Shown in pieces: positions 36,624-46,469 of a stretch of DNA of 64,000 nt. Origin of the DNA: Undibacterium pigrum (GTDB taxonomy: Bacteria > Pseudomonadota > Gammaproteobacteria > Burkholderiales > Burkholderiaceae_D); contig NZ_QJKB01000001.1 of the NCBI RefSeq assembly GCF_003201815.1, positions 806,001-870,000 of the forward strand, read 5' to 3'. Numbering within the stretch: the first letter of the stretch is position 1; every line of letters begins with the position of its first letter. Made by a program: the position numbers and the translations under genes. Below the pieces are notes generated by a model, which had not been told where the DNA came from, did not search any database, and saw only the letters and a program-made list of their open reading frames with translations.

Positions 36624-38012
36624 ATGTACAGACCAGGCACCAGCTTGCGATTAACAATGAGCATCACGATTATCAAGACTTGCCTGTCTGTACTGTGTAT
36701 GGCAATGTCTGCTGCTGCAACGGCAGTGGACATTGCTCCAGCAGTGACGGCGAACCAGATTGCACTTCAGCCAGCACCAGTCGCATATCTGAATGGCAAT
36801 CCGGTCTACAAACTGACACTGGACGTGCTCGCCCAGATGGCACAACTGGACAAACCCAAAACCGGGCGCGCCGACATCCTCGACAACATCCTCAGTAATC
36901 GCCTGCTCGCAGAAGAGGCACGTGAGAGGTTTGCCGAAGAAGAACTGCATGCATCACGACGGGTGGCATTTGAACCCGATGTGACGCTGGACAACCAATT
37001 AAGTGGTTATTTGCGAACCGTTTATCGCAAGGATCTGGAAGCCGCCATCAGCAAACTTCCGGGAGGCAGGCTGGATGCCCTAATCCAGGAACAGGGCAAA
37101 CTGGAAGAAGAGGAGCTAAACAGCGTTTTTGGTCTCAGAAACAGGGTCATGCTTGACTACACCCTGAACCCGGCTCAGCAAACCGCCGCCACTCATGTAC
37201 TTGTCTTGCGTAGCAATTTTGCACCAGCGAGTAACATCAATTTGCTCAGCGTATTTCGCCGCCAGAATGTGCAAGGGCGGGTGGAATTTTTCAACCGTAA
37301 CCGTGATTTCATTCGCCAGCAAGCTCAGCTTTATCTGGCCAACCTGTATGTGCTTGATTGGGCACGTCAACGTTTTGGAGAGTCTGCGCTCAGGGATCTG
37401 AGGCGGGCCGTGGAAGAGAAAAATACTGTGCAGGCCGTCATGAACCTGCATGGAATAGGCGCTGATACCGATTCTGAAAGCAGGTTATTGAATCAGCTCG
37501 CAGCCGAAGTAAAGCCAAAAGAAGTGCTGGCTTATTTCCGCAACCATAAGGAAGAGTTCAAGCGCATAGTCTCGGTCAAAGCGCGTCATATACGCCTCGA
37601 TAATGAGGCACAAGCCAGGCAGGTCGCAGAACTGGCACGCCAGGGAAGCAATTTCGCCAGTCTGGCACAACAATATTCAACAGCGCCTGACGCACAGCAA
37701 GGCGGTGACATGGGCCTGATCGCACATCGGGGACAATTGTCTTGGCTGGAGCAATTGGCCTACATGCAAGAACCTGGCAAAGTATCACCACCGATACGCA
37801 CTGCCGTCGCCGCCAACGAGGCAGCTCACTGGGAAATCGTGCTGGTGGAAAAACGCAATGAAGGCTATCAGGATCCAGCTTCAGAGACAGTGCGCTATCT
37901 GGCGAGCCGGGCGTTAGCACAGGAAAAAGCCATTCGCCAGCTAGCGTCCCTGCAGGCGCAGTTGCGCAAGAGCGCAAAAATTGAGATCAACCAGGCGGCA
38001 TTGCTAAATTAA
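36624..38012 (+). CDS. Exported parvulin-type peptidyl-prolyl isomerase
   Basis: A 462-residue protein, starting at the ATG preceded by GAGG (6-base spacing). The N-terminus has a hydrophobic export signal ending near MSAAATAVD. The N-terminal half is a helical SurA/PrsA-like chaperone region with two consecutive peptide-binding-like helices (VYKLTLDVLAQMA, ILDNILSNRLLAEEA). A parvulin rotamase domain (about 310-410) reads VSVKARHIRLDNEAQARQV, LAQQYSTAPDAQQGGDMGLI. It is periplasmic by inference. It starts 8 bases after the phospholipase stop, so it is likely a dedicated foldase for that enzyme, as PrsA/lipase foldases are for secreted enzymes. Confidence 0.82.
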   Translation: MYRPGTSLRLTMSITIIKTCLSVLCMAMSAAATAVDIAPAVTANQIALQPAPVAYLNGNPVYKLTLDVLAQMAQLDKPKTGRADILDNILSNRLLAEEARERFAEEELHASRRVAFEPDVTLDNQLSGYLRTVYRKDLEAAISKLPGGRLDALIQEQGKLEEEELNSVFGLRNRVMLDYTLNPAQQTAATHVLVLRSNFAPASNINLLSVFRRQNVQGRVEFFNRNRDFIRQQAQLYLANLYVLDWARQRFGESALRDLRRAVEEKNTVQAVMNLHGIGADTDSESRLLNQLAAEVKPKEVLAYFRNHKEEFKRIVSVKARHIRLDNEAQARQVAELARQGSNFASLAQQYSTAPDAQQGGDMGLIAHRGQLSWLEQLAYMQEPGKVSPPIRTAVAANEAAHWEIVLVEKRNEGYQDPASETVRYLASRALAQEKAIRQLASLQAQLRKSAKIEINQAALLN

Positions 38013-38033
38013 TCAAACAGCGAAGTGGCAACC

Positions 38034-38621
38034 ATGAAAAGCATACTCATCGCAACAGCAATTACTGTAACAGCAGGATTGACGATCTGGCAATTGTGGC
38101 CACAAGCTGAAGATACTCCCCCAAGGCAGCAAGCTACCAGCCCTTCATCCAGCGGCAAGTTGGAAACGCCTGACAATATGCGCACAGCTACATGGCCCCC
38201 ACCTTTCCCGGAACGAAATGACGAAAGAAAATTTGTAGCCTTGTTACCCACAGGGCCAGAAATTTCTGCCGCGCAGAGCCTTGTTGCTACTCGTGATGGC
38301 GACTCTCGCACGCCCCCCATAGCCCACAGCCAAATCACTCAGGAAATGCCAACGGCAGCCGAACTGGCTGACCCAAAAGCCTACCAGCAATATGAAGCGA
38401 GACAAAACACGCGACTATATGCGGCCTATGTACTGGCTGCGGATGAAGAAATACCACGCCTGCGTGAAGCGATTGCCCGTGCACGCGACATGGGCATAGC
38501 ACCTGCAGATATTGCCAAAGGAGAAGAGAAATTGCGTCGCATCACTGCCATGCAGGGGCAGTTGCTCAATGAGCACCCAGAATTGCAAAATGGGACATCT
38601 ACCAAAAGCGGCCTGAAATAG
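38034..38621 (+). CDS. Small membrane-anchored protein of unknown function
   Basis: A 195-residue protein that I do not recognise. The ATG at MKSILIATAITVTAGLTIW is preferred over one nine bases upstream. A hydrophobic anchor (about 3-20) is followed by a Pro/Ser-rich linker (25-60), then a helical domain (about 100-195; YEARQNTRLYAAYVLAADEE, IPRLREAIARARDMGI). The layout (anchor, Pro-rich linker, helical end) recalls lipase-specific foldases, but no motif of that family was seen. It is the third gene of the phospholipase operon, 21 bases after the parvulin stop. It probably acts in the periplasm with the two upstream products. Confidence 0.6.
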   Translation: MKSILIATAITVTAGLTIWQLWPQAEDTPPRQQATSPSSSGKLETPDNMRTATWPPPFPERNDERKFVALLPTGPEISAAQSLVATRDGDSRTPPIAHSQITQEMPTAAELADPKAYQQYEARQNTRLYAAYVLAADEEIPRLREAIARARDMGIAPADIAKGEEKLRRITAMQGQLLNEHPELQNGTSTKSGLK

Positions 38622-38692
38622 CGCCTATAGTTTAAGTCACCGGACATCCGCCTGATATGGCAGTCTGCAAATGAGTGGATCATGCAAAATTT

Positions 38693-38728
38693 TGCTGGAT
38701 CAAATTACACCTGAAATTTGATCCAGCA
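38693..38728. terminator. Terminator between convergent operons
   Basis: A perfect 14-bp stem TGCTGGATCAAATT / AATTTGATCCAGCA with an 8-base loop (38693-38706 / 38715-38728) lies between the convergent phospholipase operon and the J-domain operon. A-rich and T-rich stretches flank it, so it can serve both strands. Confidence 0.75.
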
Positions 38729-38734
38729 CGACAA

Positions 38735-39958
38735 TTATTTTTTTGCTGGTTTTTGAATATGGCAATTCGCATCCAGAAAGCGCATGGCCCCTGTGTAATT
38801 GGTATCCCAGTCATCCATTAAATAATTACCTGCTTCTTCGACGAAATTATTCCAGTCTTCCAGCAAGCCTTCCTGCTTTTCGTGAGGCGCTGCTGTTTTA
38901 ATCCAGTCTGTTGCCAGCTCAGGATTAAATCCTTCATCACGAAATTTTTTGACCAGGCTTTTTGCCGTTTTTTCTGGCAAGGTCGTTTTAGGTGTAATGC
39001 CGCCGACGATGCAGACAAACAAAGTCAGCAGAGAATCGATGTCAGTTTTACCCTTGGTTAATTTCGTCCACTCTTTGGACACCAGGGCATCGTATTCAGA
39101 AGTATCTTCGACTTCATGATCGCGCAAATAATAGCGATCCTTGAGTTCGTACACAAGCTTGTCGAGAGACGCTGATTTATCCTGCAGACGCGGAAGATCA
39201 TGGGATTTGATCTCGCCCAGCACACGCTCAACGATGGCATGAAATTTCTCAGGGATATCAGCCAGATCAATTGCGGATAAAGCCTTCTTCAACTTCGCTG
39301 CAGTGTATGCACGGATAGCGTCGATGAGGCTGGCAAACTCCACCTGGTTTTGCAACGTCGCCTCGGGCTTGCCAAACATTTGCAGCAACAAGGCAGTGCG
39401 GACCACTGACACGGCTTCGACATCTTCTTCTTTGAGGTAGCTGGCAGATAAGCCCAGTTCCTCACCAAACCAGTAACCAGCCTCGATTTCAAGCGCATTC
39501 ATTTGACGGTGTTCGAGTGTATTCCTATACTCAATTGGCTTTTCCTTGAGTGACCAGGCTTCCAGAAAATCTTCTACCTTGCCCTTGGCTTCATGTCCCA
39601 GCAAGGCATATTCCGGCATGGCGAACAAGGCTTTCAACAAGCCAGAGCCGCCGCGTGACAAAGTCAGAAAGGTGTTATCGCGTATCAATTTGGCAGCGAG
39701 TTCAAGATCACCCTTAGTGGTCTCAATCAGATACAAGCTAGCCAGGTTGACGATACGTTTGCGTGCCGCTTCAATTTCAGGGCGCAGGTATTTACTGCCA
39801 AAAGCATCCGCTATCTGCACCATGCCTTTTGGGGCTTCTGCCTCAATCGCAGCAATTTTGGCTGTGGAGATAATTGCCTTTTGCACGCCATAACGCAGCG
39901 CCGATTCAAAGTAAGGGCGATTATCAAGCAGGGCAATTTCAAAAGTATTTTCAGGCAT
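38735..39958 (-). CDS. Unknown helical protein, last gene of the J-domain operon
   Basis: A 407-residue protein that I do not recognise. It is predicted to be almost wholly helical, rich in Ala, Glu, Lys and Leu, with no signal peptide or membrane helix until a hydrophobic stretch near residue 320 (LLTLFVCIVGGITP). Segments such as LEHRQMNALEIEAGYWFGEELGL and LRDHEVEDTSEYDALVSKEWTKL look conserved in character. It lies 86 bases after the 256-residue gene in the same direction. Its role is probably shared with the upstream J-domain and acidic proteins; no enzymatic motif is visible. Confidence 0.65.
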   Translation of the reverse strand: MPENTFEIALLDNRPYFESALRYGVQKAIISTAKIAAIEAEAPKGMVQIADAFGSKYLRPEIEAARKRIVNLASLYLIETTKGDLELAAKLIRDNTFLTLSRGGSGLLKALFAMPEYALLGHEAKGKVEDFLEAWSLKEKPIEYRNTLEHRQMNALEIEAGYWFGEELGLSASYLKEEDVEAVSVVRTALLLQMFGKPEATLQNQVEFASLIDAIRAYTAAKLKKALSAIDLADIPEKFHAIVERVLGEIKSHDLPRLQDKSASLDKLVYELKDRYYLRDHEVEDTSEYDALVSKEWTKLTKGKTDIDSLLTLFVCIVGGITPKTTLPEKTAKSLVKKFRDEGFNPELATDWIKTAAPHEKQEGLLEDWNNFVEEAGNYLMDDWDTNYTGAMRFLDANCHIQKPAKK

Positions 39959-40044
39959 AAATACCAGAATAGAAGCAGACTATGGAAATGAAAAGCAGGC
40001 AGAAAAACTTCTGCCTGCCACATGCATCAAAATAATATCAACAA

Positions 40045-40815
40045 TTACAAGGCTGATTCTTCGTCATCATCCTTGTCATCGCCATCATCATTGTTTTTAG
40101 GGCGTTCTTCCTGCTCTTCTTCAGTGCCGCCCTCGCCGCCTTCCAATAATTCATCTTGTGCAAGGCTGGCTTGATAAGCCTTGTAACGCGCACGCAATTT
40201 CATCAACACTTCGCGGAAGATTTCAGGCAATTCATAACGCAGGATGTAAGTCACCTGCATCCAGTCATGATCTTCCAGATTTGCCATATCCAAAGGCGAT
40301 GCCAGGCTCTCGGTGTCACGTGTCAGGTTTAACAAATCATCATCACGTGCCTGTGTTTTATTGTCGTCACCATACTCATACAAATCGAAAGTCGCGTAGC
40401 GGTAGAAATGCTCTACCATTTGCGCCCTGTCGAGCAGGTAATCGACGAGGGCATCATAGCCGCCCTCCACTTCGGCGATTTCATACAAGAATTCTGCCGG
40501 ATCAGCACCATCGCGGAAAATAACGGAATTGACCATGCCACGCAATTGCTCATGAGTCTGGTCGCCATAGCGACGTTCCAGCACCACGGCCCGGGCAAAT
40601 TGCTCAGGGGTGACCAGCAGATTCACTAAAGACTCTTTGGAAGCATCGTATTCTCGGATAATCGCCAGCAAATCCTTGGCGGGGAATTCATCCAGGGCGG
40701 CTACCAGTGCTTTGTCGCCTTCGGTTTCGGCCAGATTAGCCAGCGCATGTTCAGCACCGGCGATATCACCCGCCTTGACCAGGCTTTGGGCTTCGATTAA
40801 TGCAGGATAATTCAT
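40045..40815 (-). CDS. Unknown protein with acidic tail (J-domain operon)
   Basis: A 256-residue protein of unknown family. The N-terminus (IEAQSLVKAGDIAGAEHALANLA) looks like a TPR-like helix pair. The body is helical, and the last ~35 residues are highly acidic and low-complexity (EEEQEERPKN, then DDGDDKDDDEE). It starts 9 bases after the previous gene. The acidic tail, also found on the next protein upstream, is a feature seen in chaperones and DNA-mimic proteins alike, so it does not decide function. Confidence 0.65.
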   Translation of the reverse strand: MNYPALIEAQSLVKAGDIAGAEHALANLAETEGDKALVAALDEFPAKDLLAIIREYDASKESLVNLLVTPEQFARAVVLERRYGDQTHEQLRGMVNSVIFRDGADPAEFLYEIAEVEGGYDALVDYLLDRAQMVEHFYRYATFDLYEYGDDNKTQARDDDLLNLTRDTESLASPLDMANLEDHDWMQVTYILRYELPEIFREVLMKLRARYKAYQASLAQDELLEGGEGGTEEEQEERPKNNDDGDDKDDDEESAL

Positions 40816-40824
40816 CTGTACTCC

Positions 40825-41427
40825 TTATTCTTTGCGGTCAAAACCTTGCTCAGCCAACCAGTCTGCACCGGCTTCGCCCAGATCATAGTCATCGCCATCA
40901 TCACCGTCATCGCGACCATGTCTGCCATACTGGCCATCAAGATCGCCATGTTCTTTCAGCTCTTCATTTTCATCATTGGCTTCTTTATCTTCATCCTCAT
41001 CAGCATCTGCCGCATCGCTGGCACCAGCCTTGCGTGTGGTATTGCTGCGGTTCAGATATTCCAGCGCTGCAGCCGTCACCATGAAAGCTTCACCGTCAGG
41101 GTCTTTCAAGACGATGCGGCTTAGTGGCTCAGCCCAAGGTTCCAGTTTGACTGCTGCCGACAAAGTTTTCCAGGAAGGAAATTTGCCTGCTTCTTTGGTG
41201 ATCAATGATTCCATCGTCAATGGATTCATGAAGATGAAACCCTGATGAAAAGCCACTGCCAACATTTCAGGGTTGCTGGCCATCATCGGCAACAACATGG
41301 GTAATTGTTCGGCCTTTTCACGCAACCTGGCCTTGAGCACGTTTTTGCCCTCGGAATCGGATTTCAAATCTTCCAATTCAGCCTTATAGAGCGGAATAAT
41401 ATCTTCAAAAAAACGTGACAATTTCAC
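40825..41427 (-). CDS. Unknown protein with acidic tail (J-domain operon)
   Basis: A 200-residue protein of unknown family. Residues 1-130 are a compact alpha/beta domain (LRFFEDIIPLY-like start KLSRFFEDIIPLYKAELEDL; AVAFHQGFIFMNPLTMESLI). Residues 140-190 are very acidic (DADEDEDKEANDENEELKEH, then DDGDDGDDYDLGE), ending in ADWLAEQGFDRKE. Its start overlaps the J-domain stop by 4 bases, indicating coupled translation. No catalytic motif was seen. Confidence 0.65.
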   Translation of the reverse strand: MKLSRFFEDIIPLYKAELEDLKSDSEGKNVLKARLREKAEQLPMLLPMMASNPEMLAVAFHQGFIFMNPLTMESLITKEAGKFPSWKTLSAAVKLEPWAEPLSRIVLKDPDGEAFMVTAAALEYLNRSNTTRKAGASDAADADEDEDKEANDENEELKEHGDLDGQYGRHGRDDGDDGDDYDLGEAGADWLAEQGFDRKE

Positions 41428-41702
41428 TGCAATACTCCTGATAAATAATTTTTCCAGATTTCGGTCGCTGTCTCGATAGGAGAGTCCAGCAAATTGCGCC
41501 TGCGATTTTCATCATAGGCAGTACGCGCTGCTTCATCCGACAAGATATCGTAAGCTTCTTTGACCGCATGGAATTTTTCCGGCGCCAGTTCAGAATCATT
41601 TCTGTCTGGATGAAACTCTGCAGCCTTTTGACGAAACGCCTTCTTGACGTCTGCCAGACTCGCATTGGTGGCAATACCGAGAATAAAATAATAGTCTTTC
41701 AT
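41424..41702 (-). CDS. Minimal J-domain protein
   Basis: A 92-residue protein that is little more than a J-domain: MKDYYFILGIATNASLADVK, then the invariant HPD motif in AAEFHPDRNDSELAPEKF (about residues 32-34), and EAYDILSDEAARTAYDE. It should stimulate the ATPase of a DnaK-type partner; it has no Gly/Phe or zinc-finger region, so client choice must come from elsewhere. The start is the ATG at 41702; the open frame to 41762 is not needed. It heads a four-gene operon with three unrecognised proteins, which may be its clients or adapters. Confidence 0.88.
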   Translation of the reverse strand: MKDYYFILGIATNASLADVKKAFRQKAAEFHPDRNDSELAPEKFHAVKEAYDILSDEAARTAYDENRRRNLLDSPIETATEIWKNYLSGVLQ

Positions 41703-41830
41703 ACACACCCTTGGCTTGCACTTGGACTTGAATTGACACTGCAGATCAGCAGCGAAGAACAAGGGGAACCATGTACATGGACTCCCCTATGCAGGAACAA
41801 GCAGAATTCAGCTATTCCTGTGCATACATA

Positions 41831-42310
41831 TTAATGATGATGACCGTGTTCGCCATGTACGTGACCGTGCACAACTTCTTCATCAGTGGCTTCACGAACT
41901 TCCAGCACTTCTGCATCGAAACGTATGGTCATGCCAGCCAGGGGATGGTTACCATCGACAGTGACCACGCCTGCATCGATGGCAGTAACGCGGAATTGCA
42001 TGGTTTCGCCTGTTTCTGGCTCACGTGTTTCAAACATCATGCCAACTTCGATATCAGGAGGAAACGCACTGATATCTTCTTCACGCACGAATTCTGGATC
42101 AAATTCGCCAAAACCTTCTTCTGGAGCCAAAGTCACAGAGACTTTGTCGCCAACGGCTTTGCCATCCAGCGCGGCTTCCACTGCTGGTAAAATATTATCA
42201 TATCCACCATGCAAATAAACGATGGGCTGCTGATTCTGGTCGATGACCTCGCCCTCAGCACTGAACATGGTGTAATTCAAAGTGACAGCGGTATTTTGTG
42301 TGATTTGCAT
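41831..42310 (-). CDS. slyD: FKBP-type peptidyl-prolyl isomerase SlyD-like
   Basis: This 159-residue FKBP of the SlyD type has prolyl isomerase and chaperone functions. The FKBP halves are MQITQNTAVTLNYTM with IVYLHGGYDNILPAVEAAL, and EVLEVREATDEEVVHGH, flanking the insert-in-flap chaperone domain (about 70-130). The C-terminal HGHVHGEHGHHH tail is a short nickel/zinc-binding His cluster, shorter than in E. coli SlyD. It is cytoplasmic. It is transcribed alone; the intergenic region before it has a palindrome cluster. Confidence 0.92.
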   Translation of the reverse strand: MQITQNTAVTLNYTMFSAEGEVIDQNQQPIVYLHGGYDNILPAVEAALDGKAVGDKVSVTLAPEEGFGEFDPEFVREEDISAFPPDIEVGMMFETREPETGETMQFRVTAIDAGVVTVDGNHPLAGMTIRFDAEVLEVREATDEEVVHGHVHGEHGHHH

Positions 42311-42365
42311 GACAAATAAATGAAGTAATTGCGCATTAATGCGACAAGGTTGAAATGAGTAACCC

Positions 42366-42412
42366 GGCTATATAACCATATATAGCCTATAAACACCCAT
42401 TTCAATAGGCTA
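42366..42412. promoter_or_regulatory. Palindrome cluster upstream of slyD
   Basis: GGCTATATA-acca-TATATAGCC (42366-42387) is a perfect 9-bp inverted repeat. It is followed by TAGGCTA (42406-42412), which repeats the same core TAGCCTA at 42383-42389 in reverse. It lies 56-102 bases upstream of slyD. It may be an operator (two sites with a shared core) or a promoter with palindromic -10; no regulator is assigned. Confidence 0.4.
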
Positions 42413-42594
42413 ACCGCATATTGTAGCAGAGCTACCTATTGAATACCAAAATCGTCGACCCAAGCCACACTTCAAGGGAAATGGAGACAGTTTTATCGAA
42501 AAATTCAAATATTAAATCTTTTGCACTTTAATGCCAGGAGTATGAATAGCAAAAAGCGACCCAAACCATGATTGCCCATGCAATGTATTACACC

Positions 42595-43341
42595 TTAATA
42601 CTGCCAATCCTCATACGCCAATGGCAATTTATTGAGCAAATTTCGATGCTCGCGCCATTTTGGCAAAAATTTATCCATGTATTTGCGAAAACGCTCATTG
42701 TGATGGCGCTCTAGCAGATGGACTACTTCATGAACAAGAATGTATTCCAGGCATTCAGGTGGCTTTTTAACGAGCTCAAGGTTTAACCAGACTCGTTTAG
42801 CTTCAATATTGCAGCTCCCCCATTTGGTCTTCATCTTACGGATACTGCATGTTTTCGGTTTACGTTTAATTAAGGGGGACCAATGTTCTACCAGTTCGTC
42901 GACTTTTATTTTTAATTGCTCGCGATACCAGTTATTCAACACCAGGAGTCGGTTATCGACAGAAGTACCAGGTTGAACATAGAGGCAAAGCTTGCTCTTC
43001 CCCTTAGTTTCAATACGATGTTTACCGGCTTGCTCAATTACTTCCAGGCGATATTGTCTTCCCCACAGGTAATGACTTTCGCCATTAATCATTTCGCGCT
43101 CGGATTGGCGCGGTTGCTGCTTAAAATCAGCCTGTTGTCTACGGATCCACGCGAGTTTTGAAATAATGGCCAAGCGCACGCGTTCATCGCTCACATGATG
43201 AGGCACAGCTACACGAACTTTTCCTTCCGGCGGTAAGACAGCAAGGTGAAAATTCTTGATATTCTTCCGAATCACTTGAATTTCCATGCCGCTGACGGCT
43301 AAAAAGCCTTCCGTTACGCTCGCATCAATTGTTTTGCCCAA
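42595..43341 (-). CDS. YgjP-like metallopeptidase-fold protein (DUF45)
   Basis: A 248-residue YgjP/DUF45 protein, a zincin-fold family with HExxH. The TTG start is supported by AAAGG at 7-base spacing, and the sequence before the next Met (FLAVSGMEIQVIRKNIKN) fits the family. The zinc motif is HEVVHLLERHHNERF, and the preceding WGSCNIEAKRVWLNLELVK is typical. The C-terminal YMDKFLPKWREHRNLLNKLP is also conserved. Genes of this type are often the last gene of type I restriction operons, as here, 20 bases after hsdR. Its role there is unknown. Confidence 0.82.
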   Translation of the reverse strand: MGKTIDASVTEGFLAVSGMEIQVIRKNIKNFHLAVLPPEGKVRVAVPHHVSDERVRLAIISKLAWIRRQQADFKQQPRQSEREMINGESHYLWGRQYRLEVIEQAGKHRIETKGKSKLCLYVQPGTSVDNRLLVLNNWYREQLKIKVDELVEHWSPLIKRKPKTCSIRKMKTKWGSCNIEAKRVWLNLELVKKPPECLEYILVHEVVHLLERHHNERFRKYMDKFLPKWREHRNLLNKLPLAYEDWQY

Positions 43342-43361
43342 GGTTTCAGCCTTTAAAAATA

Positions 43362-46300
43362 CTATTGATAGTCACGCTGGTTTTTCGCCAGCTCAAGCAC
43401 CGTTGCGACATCCACATCGTATCCAGCAGCCTCTTCACGAATCGCATTGGCGATTTCCCGTTCTTTGAAACGGTCACCCACCCAGTCCGCCTTTTTGGTA
43501 TAACGAATAGCGGTATCTATTTTGTTTGCCAGGGCTTCATCACTATTCAGATTATCAAACAAGGCCCTTTTAGCCTGGCTATCAATGCTGGCCGGATAGG
43601 GATTTTTCGTATCTCCCTGCGGCTTTACAACTTTGCGAGCAAGACTCTTGATTTTTTCCAGATATTCTTGGTAACTGATAACTTGCTTGCGTCGATCTTC
43701 AATGATGGCATCCAATAACTCAGACATCCGTTCATAGTATTTCGGGTTAACCGGATTTTCATCAATAATGGTTTTACGAATATTGTTTTCAATCGTCTCT
43801 GCCATCGCCTCCGGATTTCCTTTAATGCCATCTGGCAAGTCATCCAAGGCCTGTTCACCTTTTTCGACAATCAATTGAATCAAGCCCAGCTCTTCAAAAT
43901 CGATCAGTTTCTCACTGCCCTCTGCGCGAATATACATATCCAGCAAGTGGCGCATGGCAGGCTCAAAGCGTTTCATGTCCAGGTAATCGCCACTGGCTAA
44001 CTTCACTTCGTCGCGCATTTTTTCATAATGGATTACTTCCTGCTTAATTTGCCCAACCTGTTCAGCAGAAAATCCTGCTACACGTAGCTCGTTGGCAATA
44101 TTGGCATAACTGCGCAATAGTTTGCAAACGGTTTTGTATAGTGCAATACGCAAGGCCTCACGGTCTGACAAATCCTGTGGCTTGCTCGTGTCACCGCAAA
44201 AGTAGGCAATATAATCTTTTGTGTCACGCGGCAGCATGACAGGTTCACACAAGGCTTTAACAGCTTCGAGCGCATCCGTCAGCTCGTTTTTTGCCGAGCC
44301 CAGGCGATCTTTTAATAAACCCGCCACATCCTCAGCATCGTAGCCATCCAGTGCATTTTCCGTATAACTTTGCACCGCCTTATTGAGTGATTTAAACAAA
44401 TCTTTGTAGTCGACGATGTAACCATAATCTTTGTTATCGCCATCCAAGCGATTCACCCGGCAAATGGCCTGGAACAAGTTATGGTCGGCCATTTGTTTAT
44501 CGATATACAAATAGGTCGCAGATGGTGCGTCAAAGCCAGTCAACAGCTTATCTACAACAATCAGCAGGCGCATTTGGCCTGGCTCTTTAATAAAGCGTTG
44601 TTTTACTTCTTTTTCAAAATCTTCAACACGTTTTACTGCCTCGTCTTCTGGCAACTCGAAATAATCGGCCAACATTTTTCTGTATGTGTCGTACTTGAAT
44701 AGTTTCTCAGTCAAGCCTTCACCAGACTCTTCACCTTTCGTATCGGCAGCGGCGGGTTTGTAGCTGGTAACAATGGCGCATTTATGTTTAAAATCTGTCT
44801 GACTAAACATGTCATACACTTTGCATGCCTGGTAAACACTGGCACAGACCAGCATGGCATTGCCGCGCCCATCCATTAAACGCGGCTTGGTTTCCATGTC
44901 CAACAAAATATCGTTCACAATTTGCTCAAGGCGTGACTTGCTCGACAACACCTTTTGCATCGTCCCCCATTTTTGCTTGAGCAGGGTTTTATTAAAAGGA
45001 GTCAGCTCGCGGGTTTTTGCCTCAAACCATTCGTCCACCTTTTTTTGTGACGTAATACTCTGATCAATGTCGCGCGCTTCATAGCGCAAATCCAATATCA
45101 CGCCGTCCTTCACGGCTTCATCAAATTTATAGGTGTGAATATAGGGACCAAATACTTCCAGCGATTTACGTTTCTCTTTTTTGAGTAGCGGTGTGCCAGT
45201 AAAACCGATGAACATCGGTGCCGGACCTGCTTCACTGACAAGAATAGCCTTCATCGCATCGTGTAATTTGCCCGACTGCGTACGGTGACATTCATCTACA
45301 AAGATAAACAAGTTACCTTTGACAGAAAAATTTGCAGGAAGATTTTTTCGTAGCTCATCAATATAGTCGTCAGCTGCGTTTTCATCTTCATCATCAATGT
45401 GGCGACCAAACTTATGAACCAGAGAGCACAGCAACCACGGGTTAGGTGCATTAATACTTGCCAACAGATGTGCACCGCTACTACTACGCTGGATATCCTC
45501 ATCAACACCTTTGAACACTTTTTCGATTTGTTCGTCGAGTTCAGTACGGTCAGTAATAATCAATACACGAGCATCATTCACGTTTTCGCGTATCCATTTG
45601 GCCAACCAGACCATCGTCAGACTTTTGCCAGAGCCCTGGGTGTGCCAAATAATGCCCCCTTCACGACGGGCGATATGACGCTTGGCAGCTTGAATGCCAA
45701 AGTATTGATTATGGCGACATGTTTTTTTAATGCCGCTATCAAACACGATATAGTCGTGAATAATCTCCAGAAAACGCTGTTTATTGCACACTTGGGCAAG
45801 ATGGCGCTGCAACGGGTTATCAAATACCTGCGCACTGTCTTCTTTCCACTCCAGATAATGCTTTTCTGGCGTTTCTATCGTGCCATAACGCAAACCTTGC
45901 GTCTCATTACCCGCCATCACCAGTTGCATCGTGGTGAAGTAATTGCGGATGAAAGCTTTCTTCTGGCTGTCTAAATTCTGGCGAACGCCTTCACTAAAAG
46001 AAACCGAAGAGCGCTTCAACTCAAGCACCCCCAAGGCAATGCCATTGACGTACAAAACAATATCGGGGCGCTTTTTGTTTTCGCCTTTCACCGATACTTC
46101 TTCTGCGATGGCAAAATGATTGTTTTCTGGGTGTTCCCAGTCGATCAGCCAAATGGTGTGCTTCACCTCCCCTGCACCAGTTTTTTCTTTGACTCCGTAA
46201 CGTAGTAACCGATAAACTTCTTTATTTGCATCAAAGAGTTTTTTACCTTCGCCTAAAGCGGCAGCGGTATCCAGGCGACGGATGGCTTTTTCTATCAGTA

Positions 46301-46469
46301 CAGAATCAACCTCCTGACTGACTAGCCATGTGCGTAAAAGGCCAGTCTCAATATTGCGATTGCCTTCGCGATCATGCCAGTCGCCCAGGTATTCGTAGTT
46401 CAGTTTACGTTGAAAGAATTCAACTACTCGATTTTGGGTAGCCCGTTCAAGTTGCCCTACTGTACTCAT
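43362..46469 (-). CDS. hsdR: Type I restriction enzyme, endonuclease/translocase subunit
   Basis: This 1035-residue HsdR subunit cleaves DNA after ATP-driven translocation. The N-terminal nuclease has D136 and E150-x-K152 ([20 protein letters not shown]-ExK type). The SF2 helicase motor has Walker A HTQGSGKS (276-283), DECHR (392-396), and later helicase motifs [21 protein letters not shown] and [14 protein letters not shown]-terminal helical domain contacts the modification subunits. It overlaps the DUF1524 gene by 4 bases and lies downstream of the DUF262 genes rather than next to hsdS. Confidence 0.95.
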   Translation of the reverse strand: MSTVGQLERATQNRVVEFFQRKLNYEYLGDWHDREGNRNIETGLLRTWLVSQEVDSVLIEKAIRRLDTAAALGEGKKLFDANKEVYRLLRYGVKEKTGAGEVKHTIWLIDWEHPENNHFAIAEEVSVKGENKKRPDIVLYVNGIALGVLELKRSSVSFSEGVRQNLDSQKKAFIRNYFTTMQLVMAGNETQGLRYGTIETPEKHYLEWKEDSAQVFDNPLQRHLAQVCNKQRFLEIIHDYIVFDSGIKKTCRHNQYFGIQAAKRHIARREGGIIWHTQGSGKSLTMVWLAKWIRENVNDARVLIITDRTELDEQIEKVFKGVDEDIQRSSSGAHLLASINAPNPWLLCSLVHKFGRHIDDEDENAADDYIDELRKNLPANFSVKGNLFIFVDECHRTQSGKLHDAMKAILVSEAGPAPMFIGFTGTPLLKKEKRKSLEVFGPYIHTYKFDEAVKDGVILDLRYEARDIDQSITSQKKVDEWFEAKTRELTPFNKTLLKQKWGTMQKVLSSKSRLEQIVNDILLDMETKPRLMDGRGNAMLVCASVYQACKVYDMFSQTDFKHKCAIVTSYKPAAADTKGEESGEGLTEKLFKYDTYRKMLADYFELPEDEAVKRVEDFEKEVKQRFIKEPGQMRLLIVVDKLLTGFDAPSATYLYIDKQMADHNLFQAICRVNRLDGDNKDYGYIVDYKDLFKSLNKAVQSYTENALDGYDAEDVAGLLKDRLGSAKNELTDALEAVKALCEPVMLPRDTKDYIAYFCGDTSKPQDLSDREALRIALYKTVCKLLRSYANIANELRVAGFSAEQVGQIKQEVIHYEKMRDEVKLASGDYLDMKRFEPAMRHLLDMYIRAEGSEKLIDFEELGLIQLIVEKGEQALDDLPDGIKGNPEAMAETIENNIRKTIIDENPVNPKYYERMSELLDAIIEDRRKQVISYQEYLEKIKSLARKVVKPQGDTKNPYPASIDSQAKRALFDNLNSDEALANKIDTAIRYTKKADWVGDRFKEREIANAIREEAAGYDVDVATVLELAKNQRDYQ

